In this document: in pieces, positions 51,501 to 61,098 of the stretch | Numbering within the stretch: the first letter of the stretch is position 1 | How the letters are laid out: every line of letters begins with the position of its first letter | NCBI GenBank assembly: GCA_001552935.1 | Contig: KQ959676.1 | Coordinates: 113,948 to 177,947 of the forward strand | Origin: Umbribacter vaginalis | GTDB lineage: Bacteria; Actinomycetota; Coriobacteriia; Coriobacteriales; Eggerthellaceae | Direction of reading: 5' to 3' | Length of the DNA stretch: 64,000 bases | Made by a program: the position numbers and the translations under genes | The notes under the pieces: generated by a model | Told to the model about the DNA's origin: nothing | The model's database searches: none | What the model saw: only the letters and a program-made list of their open reading frames with translations

Positions 51501-54500
51501 TTCACCACCAACAAGGATGAGTTGAGTGCCGCGATTGCTAAGGACGGCAAGGTAAACACGGGTGAGGCTGGTAAGACAGGCGACGAGAAGCTTAAGACTG
51601 CCGACCCAACCTACCAAAACTCTACCAAGGAAGAGCGCGACGCATACGACAAGGCTGTTGCTGAAGCTCAAAAAGTAGTTGCTGACCCCAACGCTTCCCA
51701 GAAGGAAGTAAACGAGGCTATCAAGAAGCTTAAGGAAGCTAAGTCAAAGCTAGACGCTAAGGCTACGGATAAGTCTAAGCTTGCTGCAGCAGAAAAGCAA
51801 AGTTTCGATAATCCTGATACTGCTGACCAAAGTAAACAAAGCGTCTTCTACAAGAATGCACTTACTAAGAAAAATAATGGTAACGAGCAAGAAAAACAAG
51901 CGGCCGAACAAGCAATTAACAATTATGACCAGGCATTAGCTAATGCTCGCACCATTCTTAACAACGAAAAAGCAACACAGGCGCAAGTTGACGAAGCTAA
52001 GAAAAAGCTTGAAGAAGCCGAAAACGCTCTGCATGAGAATTATAAGTCCGACGATAACGACCTTACGAAGGCAATCGCAAATAATGTGAGTGGTTACCTT
52101 ATGCCAGCGTACTTCAATGCGTTTGATCAGGCTCAAAAGGATGGCGCAGACTCTCAGGCTGCTAAGGACTTCAAAGCCTACAATGATGCTTACCAGAAAG
52201 CCAAGGCGTTAAGTGCGAAGCTTAAGGAAACGGAAGAGTCCAAGAAGCCAAAGCAAACAGAGATTGATGCTGCTAAGACGGCTCTTGAAGATGCTCGTAA
52301 AGTCATCGATAAGTACGCAACTGACACCAGTAAGATTTCGGCGGCGTTGCTTCACAGCTTGGCCATTACTACAAGCCCGGCGTATAAAAACGCGTCTGCA
52401 AATACTGATCCAAATTCTGACGAAGCTAAGGCAAAGAAGGCGTACGATGATGCGCTTAAGGAGTTGCAAAAAGCCTTCAATGACCAAATGGATAAGGACA
52501 AAGGTGCTGACGGAGCAGAAATCCCAGAGTCCGTTATTCCAGATAAAGATATTGACATGACCAACGCAGATGCGCTTAAGAAGTTGCAGCAACACGCTAA
52601 GGGTCAGCCTTTGAATAGGGATGTAACAAGGCTCCTTGCAGATCTTAATGCTGCTGTAAAAGGCCTGGATAAGTTCGCCACCAAGACTGACGAGCTGATT
52701 AAGTCGATTAACGAGGATGCGACTACGCATCCAAGCCCTGCGTTTAAGAACGCCTCGCTGCCAAACTACCAAAAAGCTGATGGCTCGGGACCGGATGACA
52801 CCAAGAATGCTGCCGCCAAGAAGGCTGTAGATGAATATGGCGAGGCTCTCAACAAGGCGAAAGACTTGCTGAACGATCCTAATGCCACACAAGCGCAGAT
52901 AAACGAGGCAAAGAAGAACCTCGACGAGAAGCGTAAGGCTCTTGACGCCTACAACACCGACACCACCAAGCTCAAAGAAAGCGTAAAGAAGCATGGTACG
53001 AAGGCAGATGTTCCTGCTCCAGAAGAAGGAACGCTTACTTCTGATGCGTATCGAAATGCATCAGATCCGCACTTCTTAACTCCTGATGGCAAGCCGGATG
53101 AACAGAAGAACAAACAGGCTACTGAGGACAAAAAGGCGTATGACGATGCATTACGTAAGGCTCAGGAATTGCTTAAGAAGGCAGGTCCCGATAGCAATAC
53201 GCCACTAGATGCGCAGCCAACTCAAACAGAAATTGACGAGGCGCTGAAGACTCTCGATGAAGCTCGCAAGAAGCTTGAGGATAACTACAAGACAGTTACC
53301 ACTAAGCTTGATGAGGAAGCAAAGAAGTCGACTGCAGACGGCGCTACCGTGGCCGAAGCAGACTTTGAAGCTACGCCAGAGTTCAAGAACGCTAAAGCTA
53401 AGACAAGCGATGGTAATGAAAATGCAGATGTTACTGCGTACAAGAAGGCTCTTGCAACTGCTCGCAAGCTAGTAAGCGATGCAAAGGATACAACCAAGAA
53501 GAACAGCGAACGTCCAACGCAGCAACAAATTAACGAAGCACTGGACGCTCTTCAAGCAGCTAAAAAGCAAATTACTGACAACTACAAAACAGATCTTGGA
53601 GCGTTAACTGCCGCTAAAGATTTTGCAGGTGACGGCTTCAAGAAGACGCCTGAATACAAGAATGCTGTTGCTAAGAAGACTGCTGGTGACCAAGGTGCTA
53701 CAAATGACTTGGGCAAAGATGGTGAGCAAACTGGCTTCGACAATGTTCTGAAGAAAGTTACCGAAAAGCTTAATAACGAAGATTGGAAGAAAAAAGCAAC
53801 TCAGAAAGATGTAAGTGCGCTGCTTAAACAACTGCAAGGTGCCCAAGACAAGATTGCGAAGAATTATAAGACCGACGCAACCACACTTCAAAATGAAGTA
53901 GGCGACAAAACGCAAGATGGCAAGCCGGTTGTTCCTCCGTTTGAAGCGTCGGTGCCCTACAAGAACGCACTCGCAAAGTCGAACGCTGGTGACGCTACTG
54001 CAACGGAAAAGATTAAGACCTATACTGACAAGCTGAAGGCAGCACAAGACTTAATTGACCAGGTAAACAACACCGATCCAAATGCTGACCCCGATAAAAA
54101 GCCAACACAAGAGCAAGTTAACAATGCTCTGGATGAGTTGCAAAAGGCTAAGAAAGACATCGCCGACGCCTTCAAGACTAAAGCTGATGCCTTGAAAAAA
54201 GAAACGAATGAGCTTAAGGACGACGGTCAACCAAAAGAAGAAAAAGACAAGTTTGAAAAGTCTACCGAGTACCAGAATGCACTTGCTAAGACGGATGCTG
54301 ACAGCAAAAAAGATGTACAAACGTACAAAGATGCTCTAAAGAAAGCCAACGAGCTTCTTGAACTGTTCGGCGATGATGGCAACCCGAAGGCTGATATCCC
54401 AGCTGGAAAGCAAATTCCAACGCAGCAAGAAGTTGACGAGGCTCAAAAGGCTCTGAAAGAGATTAAAGATAAGATTCTTGCTAACTACAAAACGAACCCG

Positions 54501-55250
54501 AAAGATCTAAACGATGAGGCGCTAAAATCACGGGCTGACGACAAAGATAAAAACCCGAACGCCTTTGAGATGACGCCTGCCTTTAGAAATGCACAAGCAA
54601 AGGGCGACGATGCTGCTAACGCGAAAATTAAAAATTACAATGACAAACTTAAAGCGGCACGGAAGCTTCTTGAGGCGTTCGACCTGGTTAATGGCGGTGT
54701 AAAAGCAAAGCTGCCTGACGGTATGGATAATGCTCCAACCCAACAGGAACTCGATGCTGCGCTTAAAGCTCTTCAAGATGCAAAAGCAGCAATTCTCAAA
54801 ACGTATGACACCAACGCACAAGCACTAAGCGATGCTGTAAACAGCGACTTTGCTAATACAAAAGCATATCAAAACGCGATTCATGAATACGGAATAGACA
54901 AGTCGTTCCTGAACAAATACCTTGTAGCGTATCAAAAAGCGCTTGCTACTGCTAAAGAAATTCTTGAGAGACATAACGGCAACTATGATCCAAGTGACAA
55001 GCCAACGCAAAAAGAAGTTGACGATGCACTTAAAGCACTGCGTCTTACTATGGATACGCTGACCGAAAAGTACAGCACCATGCCAAGCTTCTTAGATCCG
55101 AAGACCTATGGCAACGAACCTGCGCAGGCACACAAGCAGCTGCCCAAAACAGGAGATGCGCTGCCCCTGTATGCAAACTCTGCTGCGGTACTGGTAGCAA
55201 TTGCGGTACTTACTCGTACGAATCGTCGTCGTAAGCAGAACCGCTCATAA
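48573..55250 (+). CDS. Giant LPXTG-anchored surface protein with 14 repeat modules
   Basis: From the ATG at 48573 (GGAAAGGG upstream) the product has 2225 aa. A YSIRK-like signal (LRTVSIGAAGALVGASLALG) is followed by a Thr/Ala/Pro-rich stretch to about 140, then a non-repetitive N-terminal region to about 795. Fourteen modules of about 75-120 residues follow. Each has the form 'NYKT....L....F..TPxYKNA.AK...Y..AL..A..L.....PTQ..V..AL..L..AK..I', a FIVAR-like helical bundle. LPKTGD, a membrane helix and a RRRKQNRS tail anchor it by sortase. It is probably a long stalk adhesin. Ligand unknown. Confidence 0.92.
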   Translation: MTKKNFGKHARSTSEQTAHTLRTVSIGAAGALVGASLALGVSPSGTPLAHAETTPATPAQSQAQTPSTHAPRVNNAPSTGVVKQSSTAQNNPLTATQNNPRTASTAGNATQGTDRAATPTPQGNDRAATPAAPQQANNEITLSKETKDTLPNMYAWGSSDNTYIEGGQKQEVKFTLKPADGVAVTKVAIFPNDNIDINGRNAKDFVEYRSDNKDAHQAYSGEYSLVTNADGSAVLTMSPMYRNNNMAAAGYAANRCIYVYGMKDGQEVLLYKTNIARAATLIPPKTTGSIVLRYDQKLEEKTIREKLQKALDAPTAGKDGKSLRDQIADASQAKGVGVRDKDNQKKLDNTPDNPEKKILVTDNQAYDVNQVNSINKVTSKPDAKVITYQTGVVKLKTYLVSDLGYKSDVLPLTIARYDTRIDKPTVEDPTNVSQDVKTDIIKKLAALNHVAQDKVSINDKGEVTINFEGVDAQDAPKIALRDLVLKKLKEGEFAVPANDKAVFVANPLGYSKTELDRIKTAIFEANKDNTELGLTSKDQITLSYLEGDLTATGDSNKGISNGQAENKITVKIKTDKSVAEFTSNVKENKLTKLPDIRKDYDVSWTKAKIDGRDTDEGISWSNDQKTTIIYRYDPTKAEKFDTTKILGLLKATPKDKQAGLRDLTGGEQLSYEGTGNNGRKSHMHYALQNGEPTGELTLGNMSGAYWQGNQEVSNSDVDLGDNLSEAGSYSWDTEAGSVKVAGKKGKIYKARLFVQPYAMTYYKDVYLEQGRNPGNTAKAINIIFVPQTNHKTKDLSDSIGEHKTETVDGKDVPTQSKYYNASADKKEAYEKALDAAKTLYNSVKDTDESKLTEEQKAQIDNATINLNKARKELDGPDTNKDGLNTSIEANGKAAEGTNPASGTQATNQFKNVSDPDFKDANGQPDTKKNEDAKKAKKAYDDALAEANKVSADKNATQKAVDDAKAKLDAARNKLNEFTTNKDELSAAIAKDGKVNTGEAGKTGDEKLKTADPTYQNSTKEERDAYDKAVAEAQKVVADPNASQKEVNEAIKKLKEAKSKLDAKATDKSKLAAAEKQSFDNPDTADQSKQSVFYKNALTKKNNGNEQEKQAAEQAINNYDQALANARTILNNEKATQAQVDEAKKKLEEAENALHENYKSDDNDLTKAIANNVSGYLMPAYFNAFDQAQKDGADSQAAKDFKAYNDAYQKAKALSAKLKETEESKKPKQTEIDAAKTALEDARKVIDKYATDTSKISAALLHSLAITTSPAYKNASANTDPNSDEAKAKKAYDDALKELQKAFNDQMDKDKGADGAEIPESVIPDKDIDMTNADALKKLQQHAKGQPLNRDVTRLLADLNAAVKGLDKFATKTDELIKSINEDATTHPSPAFKNASLPNYQKADGSGPDDTKNAAAKKAVDEYGEALNKAKDLLNDPNATQAQINEAKKNLDEKRKALDAYNTDTTKLKESVKKHGTKADVPAPEEGTLTSDAYRNASDPHFLTPDGKPDEQKNKQATEDKKAYDDALRKAQELLKKAGPDSNTPLDAQPTQTEIDEALKTLDEARKKLEDNYKTVTTKLDEEAKKSTADGATVAEADFEATPEFKNAKAKTSDGNENADVTAYKKALATARKLVSDAKDTTKKNSERPTQQQINEALDALQAAKKQITDNYKTDLGALTAAKDFAGDGFKKTPEYKNAVAKKTAGDQGATNDLGKDGEQTGFDNVLKKVTEKLNNEDWKKKATQKDVSALLKQLQGAQDKIAKNYKTDATTLQNEVGDKTQDGKPVVPPFEASVPYKNALAKSNAGDATATEKIKTYTDKLKAAQDLIDQVNNTDPNADPDKKPTQEQVNNALDELQKAKKDIADAFKTKADALKKETNELKDDGQPKEEKDKFEKSTEYQNALAKTDADSKKDVQTYKDALKKANELLELFGDDGNPKADIPAGKQIPTQQEVDEAQKALKEIKDKILANYKTNPKDLNDEALKSRADDKDKNPNAFEMTPAFRNAQAKGDDAANAKIKNYNDKLKAARKLLEAFDLVNGGVKAKLPDGMDNAPTQQELDAALKALQDAKAAILKTYDTNAQALSDAVNSDFANTKAYQNAIHEYGIDKSFLNKYLVAYQKALATAKEILERHNGNYDPSDKPTQKEVDDALKALRLTMDTLTEKYSTMPSFLDPKTYGNEPAQAHKQLPKTGDALPLYANSAAVLVAIAVLTRTNRRRKQNRS

Positions 55251-55352
55251 CGCTTATGTCATGGCTTATTCAAGGCGCGCGAGGGCCGCATAGCACGCCT
55301 TGATAAGCGCTTATGTATAAGGTAATCATCCTTTCGTTTTTGTGGCAATCTA

Positions 55353-55386
55353 AAAAGACCCGTGCAGGTGTTTGCATGGGTCTTTT
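55353..55386 (+). terminator. Terminator after the giant surface protein gene
   Basis: AAAAGACCC (55353-55361) pairs with GGGTCTTTT (55378-55386), followed by ATTAT. A second inverted repeat, CAAGGCGCG/CACGCCTTG near 55273-55308, lies closer to the stop. Confidence 0.85.
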
Positions 55387-55416
55387 ATTATGCTCGCATC
55401 ATGTATAAACGCTGGG

Positions 55417-55544
55417 CTCCTGCTTTGAAGGGCAAAGCGTACACGGGACTCCTGCTTTGAAGGGCAACGCATACATGGGGCGCATATTTTTAAGTGCAAA
55501 GCGTACACTGGGTACATGTTTTGAAGTTCGGAGCATAGACTCTG
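55417..55544. repeat. Four degenerate 32-bp tandem repeats
   Basis: Units start at 55417, 55449, 55481 and 55513, period exactly 32 bp. The first two begin with CTCCTGCTTTGAAGGGCAA; the others have diverged. The array is too short and too degenerate for CRISPR, has no spacers, and no gene crosses it. Confidence 0.85.
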
Positions 55545-55922
55545 TTCGTATGCCACCTCGTTCGTTTCCCGCTTAGCCTCATAGGTTAAAATGCACACTT
55601 TCTTCATACCGCCATCGCAGTGCTTCTTAACGCTGCAAAATGCGCTTTTTACACCTCTCTCATCACCAAATTGACGTATTTGTACTAAGCAGTCATTCCC
55701 CCGTCATCATTCTGTAACTAATTTTAAGTAAAATTAAGTCGTACCAAATACTCATGCGAGATATTTAGTACAGGTAAACTGGCGTGATACGAATGTTAAA
55801 GAATATGTTCCGCACAAGAAAAACTATCTTTCCTGCGCAACGCACACATTCTTAAAGCTTTTCACACAAGGGGTAACGTGAATAGGGCGGCTATACATTC
55901 GTATGAGTGAGAGAGTGCTAGA
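55545..55922. other. Leader region of the formate dehydrogenase operon
   Basis: No gene is supported in these 378 bp. A palindrome TAATTTTA-AG-TAAAATTA lies at 55719-55736 and is a candidate regulator site. GTAC words recur around it. A promoter could not be placed with confidence. Confidence 0.55.
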
Positions 55923-58900
55923 ATGACCATTTCGAGACGAGATCTGTTCAAAGCAGGAGCGCTCACCTTTGGTGGGTCGCTGGCATTTCAGCTATCGCAA
56001 CAAAGCGATGCACATGCCTTTGAAGCAACAAAACACTGGAAATTACAAGACACAAAAGAAAGCACCTCGGTCTGCTGCTATTGCGCAGGCGGATGCGGTC
56101 TTATTGCGTCAACGCGTAACGGCGAGCTGGTTGGGCTTGAGGGTGACCCCGACCACTTTGTAAGCGAAGGTGGTTTGTGCCCGAAAGGCGCTACCGAGTT
56201 CCAAACCGAACGTATTGTTGATCCAAAAACGGGTGTACTGATGGACAACCCCGGGCGCATTACGTCGCCACGTGTGCGCCGCCCCGGTGCAAACAAATGG
56301 GAGGACATCACCTGGGAGCAAGCGTTCAAAGAAATTGCACGTCACGTTAAAGAAACGCGCGATGCAACCTTTGAACTCAAAGACAAAAATGGCACCACTG
56401 TTAACCGTACTGCAGCAATAGGTTCACTGGGCGGTTCATCAATGACCATCGAGGAAGATTACTTCATCATGAAGTTCATGCGCTCACTTGGTCTTATTAC
56501 GATGGACAACCAGGCGCGTGTTTGACACTCCTCAACGGTTGCCGGTCTGGCACCAACAATTGGCCGAGGCGCAATGACCTCGCAATGGGGCGATTTAAGC
56601 AACGCCGACGTTCTTCTTACCTGCGGCTGCAATAATGCAGAAAATCATCCTATTTCTATGAAATGGGTAAACCGTGCGCTCGACAAAGGCGCAAAATGGA
56701 TTGTTGTTGACCCGCGTTTTACGCGTAGTGCAGCACATGCAAACATCTATTTGCCTATCCGCCCTGGTACCGACATTGCATTTTTTGGTGGCATGATTAA
56801 CTACATCTTCGAGCACAATAGAATGCAAAAAGAGTACTGCACACACTACACGAATCTTACCTATCTTATTAACCCAGGTTATTCCTACGATCCTGAAACG
56901 GGCTTGTTCAGTGGTTGGAATGAAAAAACCAAGAAGTACGACAAGTCGTCGTGGTCGTATCAAACAGAATCGACCCATGAGTGGGATACCAGCGCACAAG
57001 GCGCCTACGCGTGGACAAAGCAGCCAGGTGTTCCTGCCTTTACGCCTCCTGTGTTGAAAACACCGAAAAAAGACCCAACGCTTAGCGATCCGCATTGCGT
57101 ATACCAAATTATGAAGAAGCACTATGCACGCTATACGCTGGATAAAGTATCGAGCATTTGCGGTATGAATAAAAAAGCGCTTGAAGAAGTGTATGACATT
57201 TACACACAAACAGGCGCAAGTAATAAAGCTGGTACCATTCTTTATGCACTGGGACAAACGCAGCACCATGTAGGCGTTGGCAATACACGCATTATGACTA
57301 TCGTTCAGCTGCTGTTAGGCAACATTGGCGTGCCGGGCGGTCAGCTTGCAGCACTTCGTGGCGAGCCAAACGTGCAAGGCTGCACCGACATGTGCATCGA
57401 CCCGGGTGCAATGCCTGGCTATCTGCAATGGCCAAGCAGCGTGAACGACCGCACGATTCGCGAGTATTTCGAGCACGAAACACCTGCTGATGGCTACTGG
57501 GCAAACAAACCTAAGTTCCTTGTATCATTCTTGAAGTCGTTCTTTGGCGAAAACGCTACCGCAGAAAACGACTACGGTTACGACTGGTTGCCCAAAGTTG
57601 ACGACCCCGCGAAACGCTCGCTGCAAAATGCGTTCCACCTGATGGAGGAAGGCATTATCAAGGGCTATTTCTTCTTTGGACAAAACCCGCTGCAATCGCT
57701 TGCAAACGCTCGCTATCTGCGCAACACCATTGGAAACCTCGACTGGATGGTTTTCGATGACATGTACATGACAGAAACAGCATCGTTTTGGGATGCGCCC
57801 GACATGAAAGACAAGGCGTCCAAAATCAAAACGGAAGTGTACTTCCTGCCTGTAGCTGGGCCTTTGGAGAAAGCAGGCACGGTTGTGCAGTCGGGACGCG
57901 TTATGCAATGGCGCTATCAAGCACTGCATCCGCACGGCAATTCAAAACCCGACTTCCACATCTTGTACGAACTGGCAAAACACATTCGCGAGTTGTACAA
58001 AAATGAGGGCGGCGTATTCCCTGATCCTATTTTGAACACAAAATGGGACTACGAAATTGACGGCAAACCCGATACGCGCAAAATTGCATGGGAGCTCAAC
58101 GGCTACAAAACCGCTGATGCAACAGCCGACTTTAAGAACGCAACGCCAAAACTCCTCCCAAGTTTCGCCGATTTGAAAGCCGATGGCTCAACGGCATGCG
58201 CATGCTGGATTTATACTGGCTACTACGCGAACACAAAAGATGCGCTTGACCCTGCTATTCAAAATGTTGCACGCCGCGGTAAAGAAGATCCTGGCAACTT
58301 GAAGATTTTCCCGAACTGGGCGTTTAGCTGGCCTGCCAACCGCCGTATTCTGTATAACCGCGCAAGCTGCGATGAACACGGCAAACCATGGCGCGCCGAT
58401 AAAGTGGTGGTTGAGTGGGATGGCACGTCGTGGAAAACAAACGACGTTCCCGACTTTGTGGCGGCAAGCAAAAACACCGATGGCAAGCTTGTTCCTGTTG
58501 CGCCAAACAACAAAGCGTTCATGATGCGCTGGGAGCAAAACGCATCGCTTTTCAGCAACGCGCTGAAAGACATGCCGCTTCCCGAGCACTACGAGCCTTA
58601 TGAAGCGCCAACAAACAACCTGCTGAACGGGTCACAATCGAATCCAAGCATCTTGTTTGCCGATCACCACTCCATTAAAGACACCACGGGTGCACCTGAA
58701 GAGTATCCGTATGTTGCAACTACCTATTCGTTTACCGAACACTGGTCAAGCGGTCAGGAAACACACTGCGCACCAGCGCTGAACGAAATGATGCCGCACC
58801 AGTATTGCGAGATGGGTGTTGACTTAGCGCGTGAAAAAGGCATCAAGCCTGGCGACAAGGTGCGTCTGTTCAACAAACGCGGCAGCATTGTGGTTCAAGC

Positions 58901-59096
58901 AATGGTCACGCACCGCATTGCGCCTTTGGAAGTGAATGGCAAGCGCACGTATACCATCGGCATTGTGCACGATTGGGGCTGGTCAAACCACTTCGTAACG
59001 GGCGACATTACCAACGATTTGCCGCCTAACGTGGGCGACCCGAACTGTTTCATTCAGGAATCGAAAGCATTCCTTGTTGGACTTGAGAAAGCGTAA
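55923..59096 (+). CDS. fdnG: Formate dehydrogenase catalytic subunit, selenocysteine-containing
   Basis: The gene has 1058 codons, with UGA at 56523-56525 read as selenocysteine (Sec201). The context ARV-U-HSSTVAGLAPTIGRGAMT is that of FDH-N catalytic subunits, and a bacterial SECIS follows. A Tat signal (SRRDLFKAG, residues 4-12), the 4Fe-4S site CCYCAGGC...CPKG (about 55-95) and the molybdopterin domains up to 'VNGKRTYTIGIVHDWGW' are complete. The enzyme oxidises formate outside the membrane and passes electrons to the next two subunits. The UGA is not a frameshift: both sides share one frame and match the family throughout. Confidence 0.96.
56523..56554 (+). promoter_or_regulatory. UGA selenocysteine codon with bacterial SECIS hairpin
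   Basis: UGA at 56523-56525 is followed after 11 nt by GGTTGCC-GGTCT-GGCACC (56537-56554). This folds to a 6-bp stem with a bulged U and a GGUCU loop, nearly identical to the fdhF/fdnG elements bound by SelB. Confidence 0.94.
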
Positions 59097-59108
59097 AGGA
59101 GGAGCATC

Positions 59109-60083
59109 ATGACAACTGCACTTCAAGAAAAAGCACCACGAAAGCCGCTTAATGCTCCCGAGCTTTCGAAGGACGAGCTTAAAAAGCAGGGTGAACTGGC
59201 AATTTACTACGATTCGTCGAAATGCACTGCATGCCGCGGATGTCAAGCGGCATGCAAAGTGTGGAACGAGCTTCCATCCGACATCGAGAAAAATGCCGGC
59301 ACGTTTTCGGGAAGCTATCAAAATCCACCCGATTTGCTTGACAACACGCGCCTGATCATTACCTTTGAGGAACGTCCGCGTGAAGATCGCTATGGCATCG
59401 ACTGGGCGTTTGGGCGTCGTTCGTGCATGCACTGCACCGATGCTGGCTGCGTGAAAGTATGCCCCAGTGGTTGTTTGTATCACGACCCTGACGGCACGGG
59501 TTTGGTAGTATACGATACCGAAAAATGCATTGGATGTCAGTATTGCCGCAGCGCATGCCCCTTTGATGTACCACGTCATACAGGTGTTGGCGTAACGGGC
59601 GGCGGCATCAAAATCAACAAGTGCACCGGATGTGTCGATCGCGTTCGTCATGGTATGGCGCCAGCGTGCGTGTCAACCTGTCAGCCGGGAGCACTTGAGT
59701 TTGGCCCGCGCGATGCGATGGTTGCAAAAGCGCGCAAACGCGTAGAAGAATTGCATGCAATGGGCTTTAACGAAGCGCGCGTGTATGGTGCTGACGAGCT
59801 TGATGGCTGCCATGTAATTCACGTGCTGAAATACGGCATGAATATGTATCAAAAAATGCCAGAAAACCCGCAAGTAAACGATGCCGTGAATGCGCTTAAT
59901 ATCATGAAGCCTGTTGCAGGGCTTGCAGCCGTTGGTATTGCAGCTGGCCTTGGATTTTCGTACTTACGCGGCGTAGGCTATAAACGTGACGAAATGCTCT
60001 ACGATGCAGAAAGTGAAAACGTTATCGACACCACAACCGATGAAGTGGTTCGTCACATCGACCACGAGGGTGGTGAGCGTTAA
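59109..60083 (+). CDS. fdnH: Formate dehydrogenase iron-sulfur (beta) subunit
   Basis: The 324-aa protein carries four cysteine clusters for 4Fe-4S centres ('CTACRGCQAACKVWN', 'CMHCTDAGCVKVCPSGC', 'CIGCQYCRSACPFDVP', 'CTGCVDRVRHG..PACVSTC'). A C-terminal membrane helix (about 276-294) follows. It links the catalytic subunit to the membrane cytochrome and rides through Tat with the catalytic subunit. AAAGGAGGAG precedes the ATG, 12 bp after the preceding stop. Confidence 0.95.
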   Translation: MTTALQEKAPRKPLNAPELSKDELKKQGELAIYYDSSKCTACRGCQAACKVWNELPSDIEKNAGTFSGSYQNPPDLLDNTRLIITFEERPREDRYGIDWAFGRRSCMHCTDAGCVKVCPSGCLYHDPDGTGLVVYDTEKCIGCQYCRSACPFDVPRHTGVGVTGGGIKINKCTGCVDRVRHGMAPACVSTCQPGALEFGPRDAMVAKARKRVEELHAMGFNEARVYGADELDGCHVIHVLKYGMNMYQKMPENPQVNDAVNALNIMKPVAGLAAVGIAAGLGFSYLRGVGYKRDEMLYDAESENVIDTTTDEVVRHIDHEGGER

Positions 60084-61006
60084 TGAACCCGATAAAAAAG
60101 CTGTTCGGCTTCATGGATAAGATTATTGTTATTACCGTAAAATTATTGTGTGGCGATCATCCCGAGCCCAACAAAGAAGAGCTTAAACAGCAAGAAAAAT
60201 GCCTTGATAAGTTTACCAATACAAAAGGCGAACACGAGTTTCCTGTGCGCGTTATACCACGTCACTCGCTACAAACGCGCATTACGCATGGTGTGGTAGC
60301 TGTTTCGTGCTTGTGGCTTATGGTGTCGGGCGTGTTTGTGTTTGTGCCACCTATTGCTGCTGCATTTCCGCAGGTAGCTCAGGTTATGCGCATGAGCCAC
60401 CGCTTAGTGGGCGCCATCTTCATCATTTGCCCGATTGTAAGCGCGCTGCTTGCTCCTAAAGGCTTCAAGCTGTTCTGCGAGAAGTACTTCGTGAAATGGA
60501 CGCCTGAAGACATCGAGTTCATGAAGAAATTCGTGTTTTACATGATTGGTCCAAAAACGGTGCACATGCCCGATCAAGACGAAGTAAAAAGCGGCCAGCG
60601 CTTTGCCGATGGTGCGATGGTACTCTCAAGTATTTTCATTGCAGTATCGGGTCTTGTACTGTGGCTTGGCACAAGCGTGTTCCGCACACCTGCAGAAGCG
60701 CAGATGATCATGCGTATTTGCCACGATATTTGCTTTGTAATGTTCATTATCTTCGGTATTGCGCACATATACTTGGGTGCCGGTATTTTCCAACCGTACA
60801 AAGGAACGGCACGTCTTATGTGGGGCGACGGCAAAGTGCCTGAAAGCGATGGTTTGTATCACTGGGGATTTTGGGCGCGTGAAGAAATTGAGCACGGCAA
60901 TGTCGAGAACGAAGACGCAAAACACCTGGCAAAACGCAATAAGCATCTGGCGAAAGTGAAAGCGAAGATGCAAGCGAAACAGGCAAAGGCAGCGAAAGCG
61001 GAGTAG
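60083..61006 (+). CDS. fdnI: Formate dehydrogenase cytochrome b (gamma) subunit
   Basis: The 307-aa protein has four membrane helices in a FdnI-like core ('ITHGVVAVSCLWLMVSGVFVF', 'SHRLVGAIFIICPIVSALL', 'GAMVLSSIFIAVSGLVLW', 'CHDICFVMFIIFGIAHIYLGA') with His residues for two b hemes. An N-terminal extension of about 55 residues and a long basic C-terminal tail flank it. It reduces the quinone. It overlaps the beta gene (TAATG). Confidence 0.94.
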   Translation: MNPIKKLFGFMDKIIVITVKLLCGDHPEPNKEELKQQEKCLDKFTNTKGEHEFPVRVIPRHSLQTRITHGVVAVSCLWLMVSGVFVFVPPIAAAFPQVAQVMRMSHRLVGAIFIICPIVSALLAPKGFKLFCEKYFVKWTPEDIEFMKKFVFYMIGPKTVHMPDQDEVKSGQRFADGAMVLSSIFIAVSGLVLWLGTSVFRTPAEAQMIMRICHDICFVMFIIFGIAHIYLGAGIFQPYKGTARLMWGDGKVPESDGLYHWGFWAREEIEHGNVENEDAKHLAKRNKHLAKVKAKMQAKQAKAAKAE

Positions 61007-61098
61007 GTGCACGGGTTCCCGTACCCCGCTCGGCGCGTGACGAGCTAAACAAACACGCGTACAATAGCATCTAACGATTAGGAAAGGAGATGCCTGTC

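Noticed and set aside
51117-52994. Minus-strand frames opposite the repeat modules of the giant surface protein
   Set aside because: Shadows of the repetitive Lys/Ala/Asp codons; the products are meaningless hydrophobic repeats.
55417-55544. CRISPR array
   Set aside because: Units are contiguous and degenerate with no spacers, and no cas genes are in the window.
55923-56525. Formate dehydrogenase looks like a frameshifted or truncated pseudogene
   Set aside because: Both parts are in one frame, the only stop is UGA at the selenocysteine position, and a SECIS hairpin follows it.
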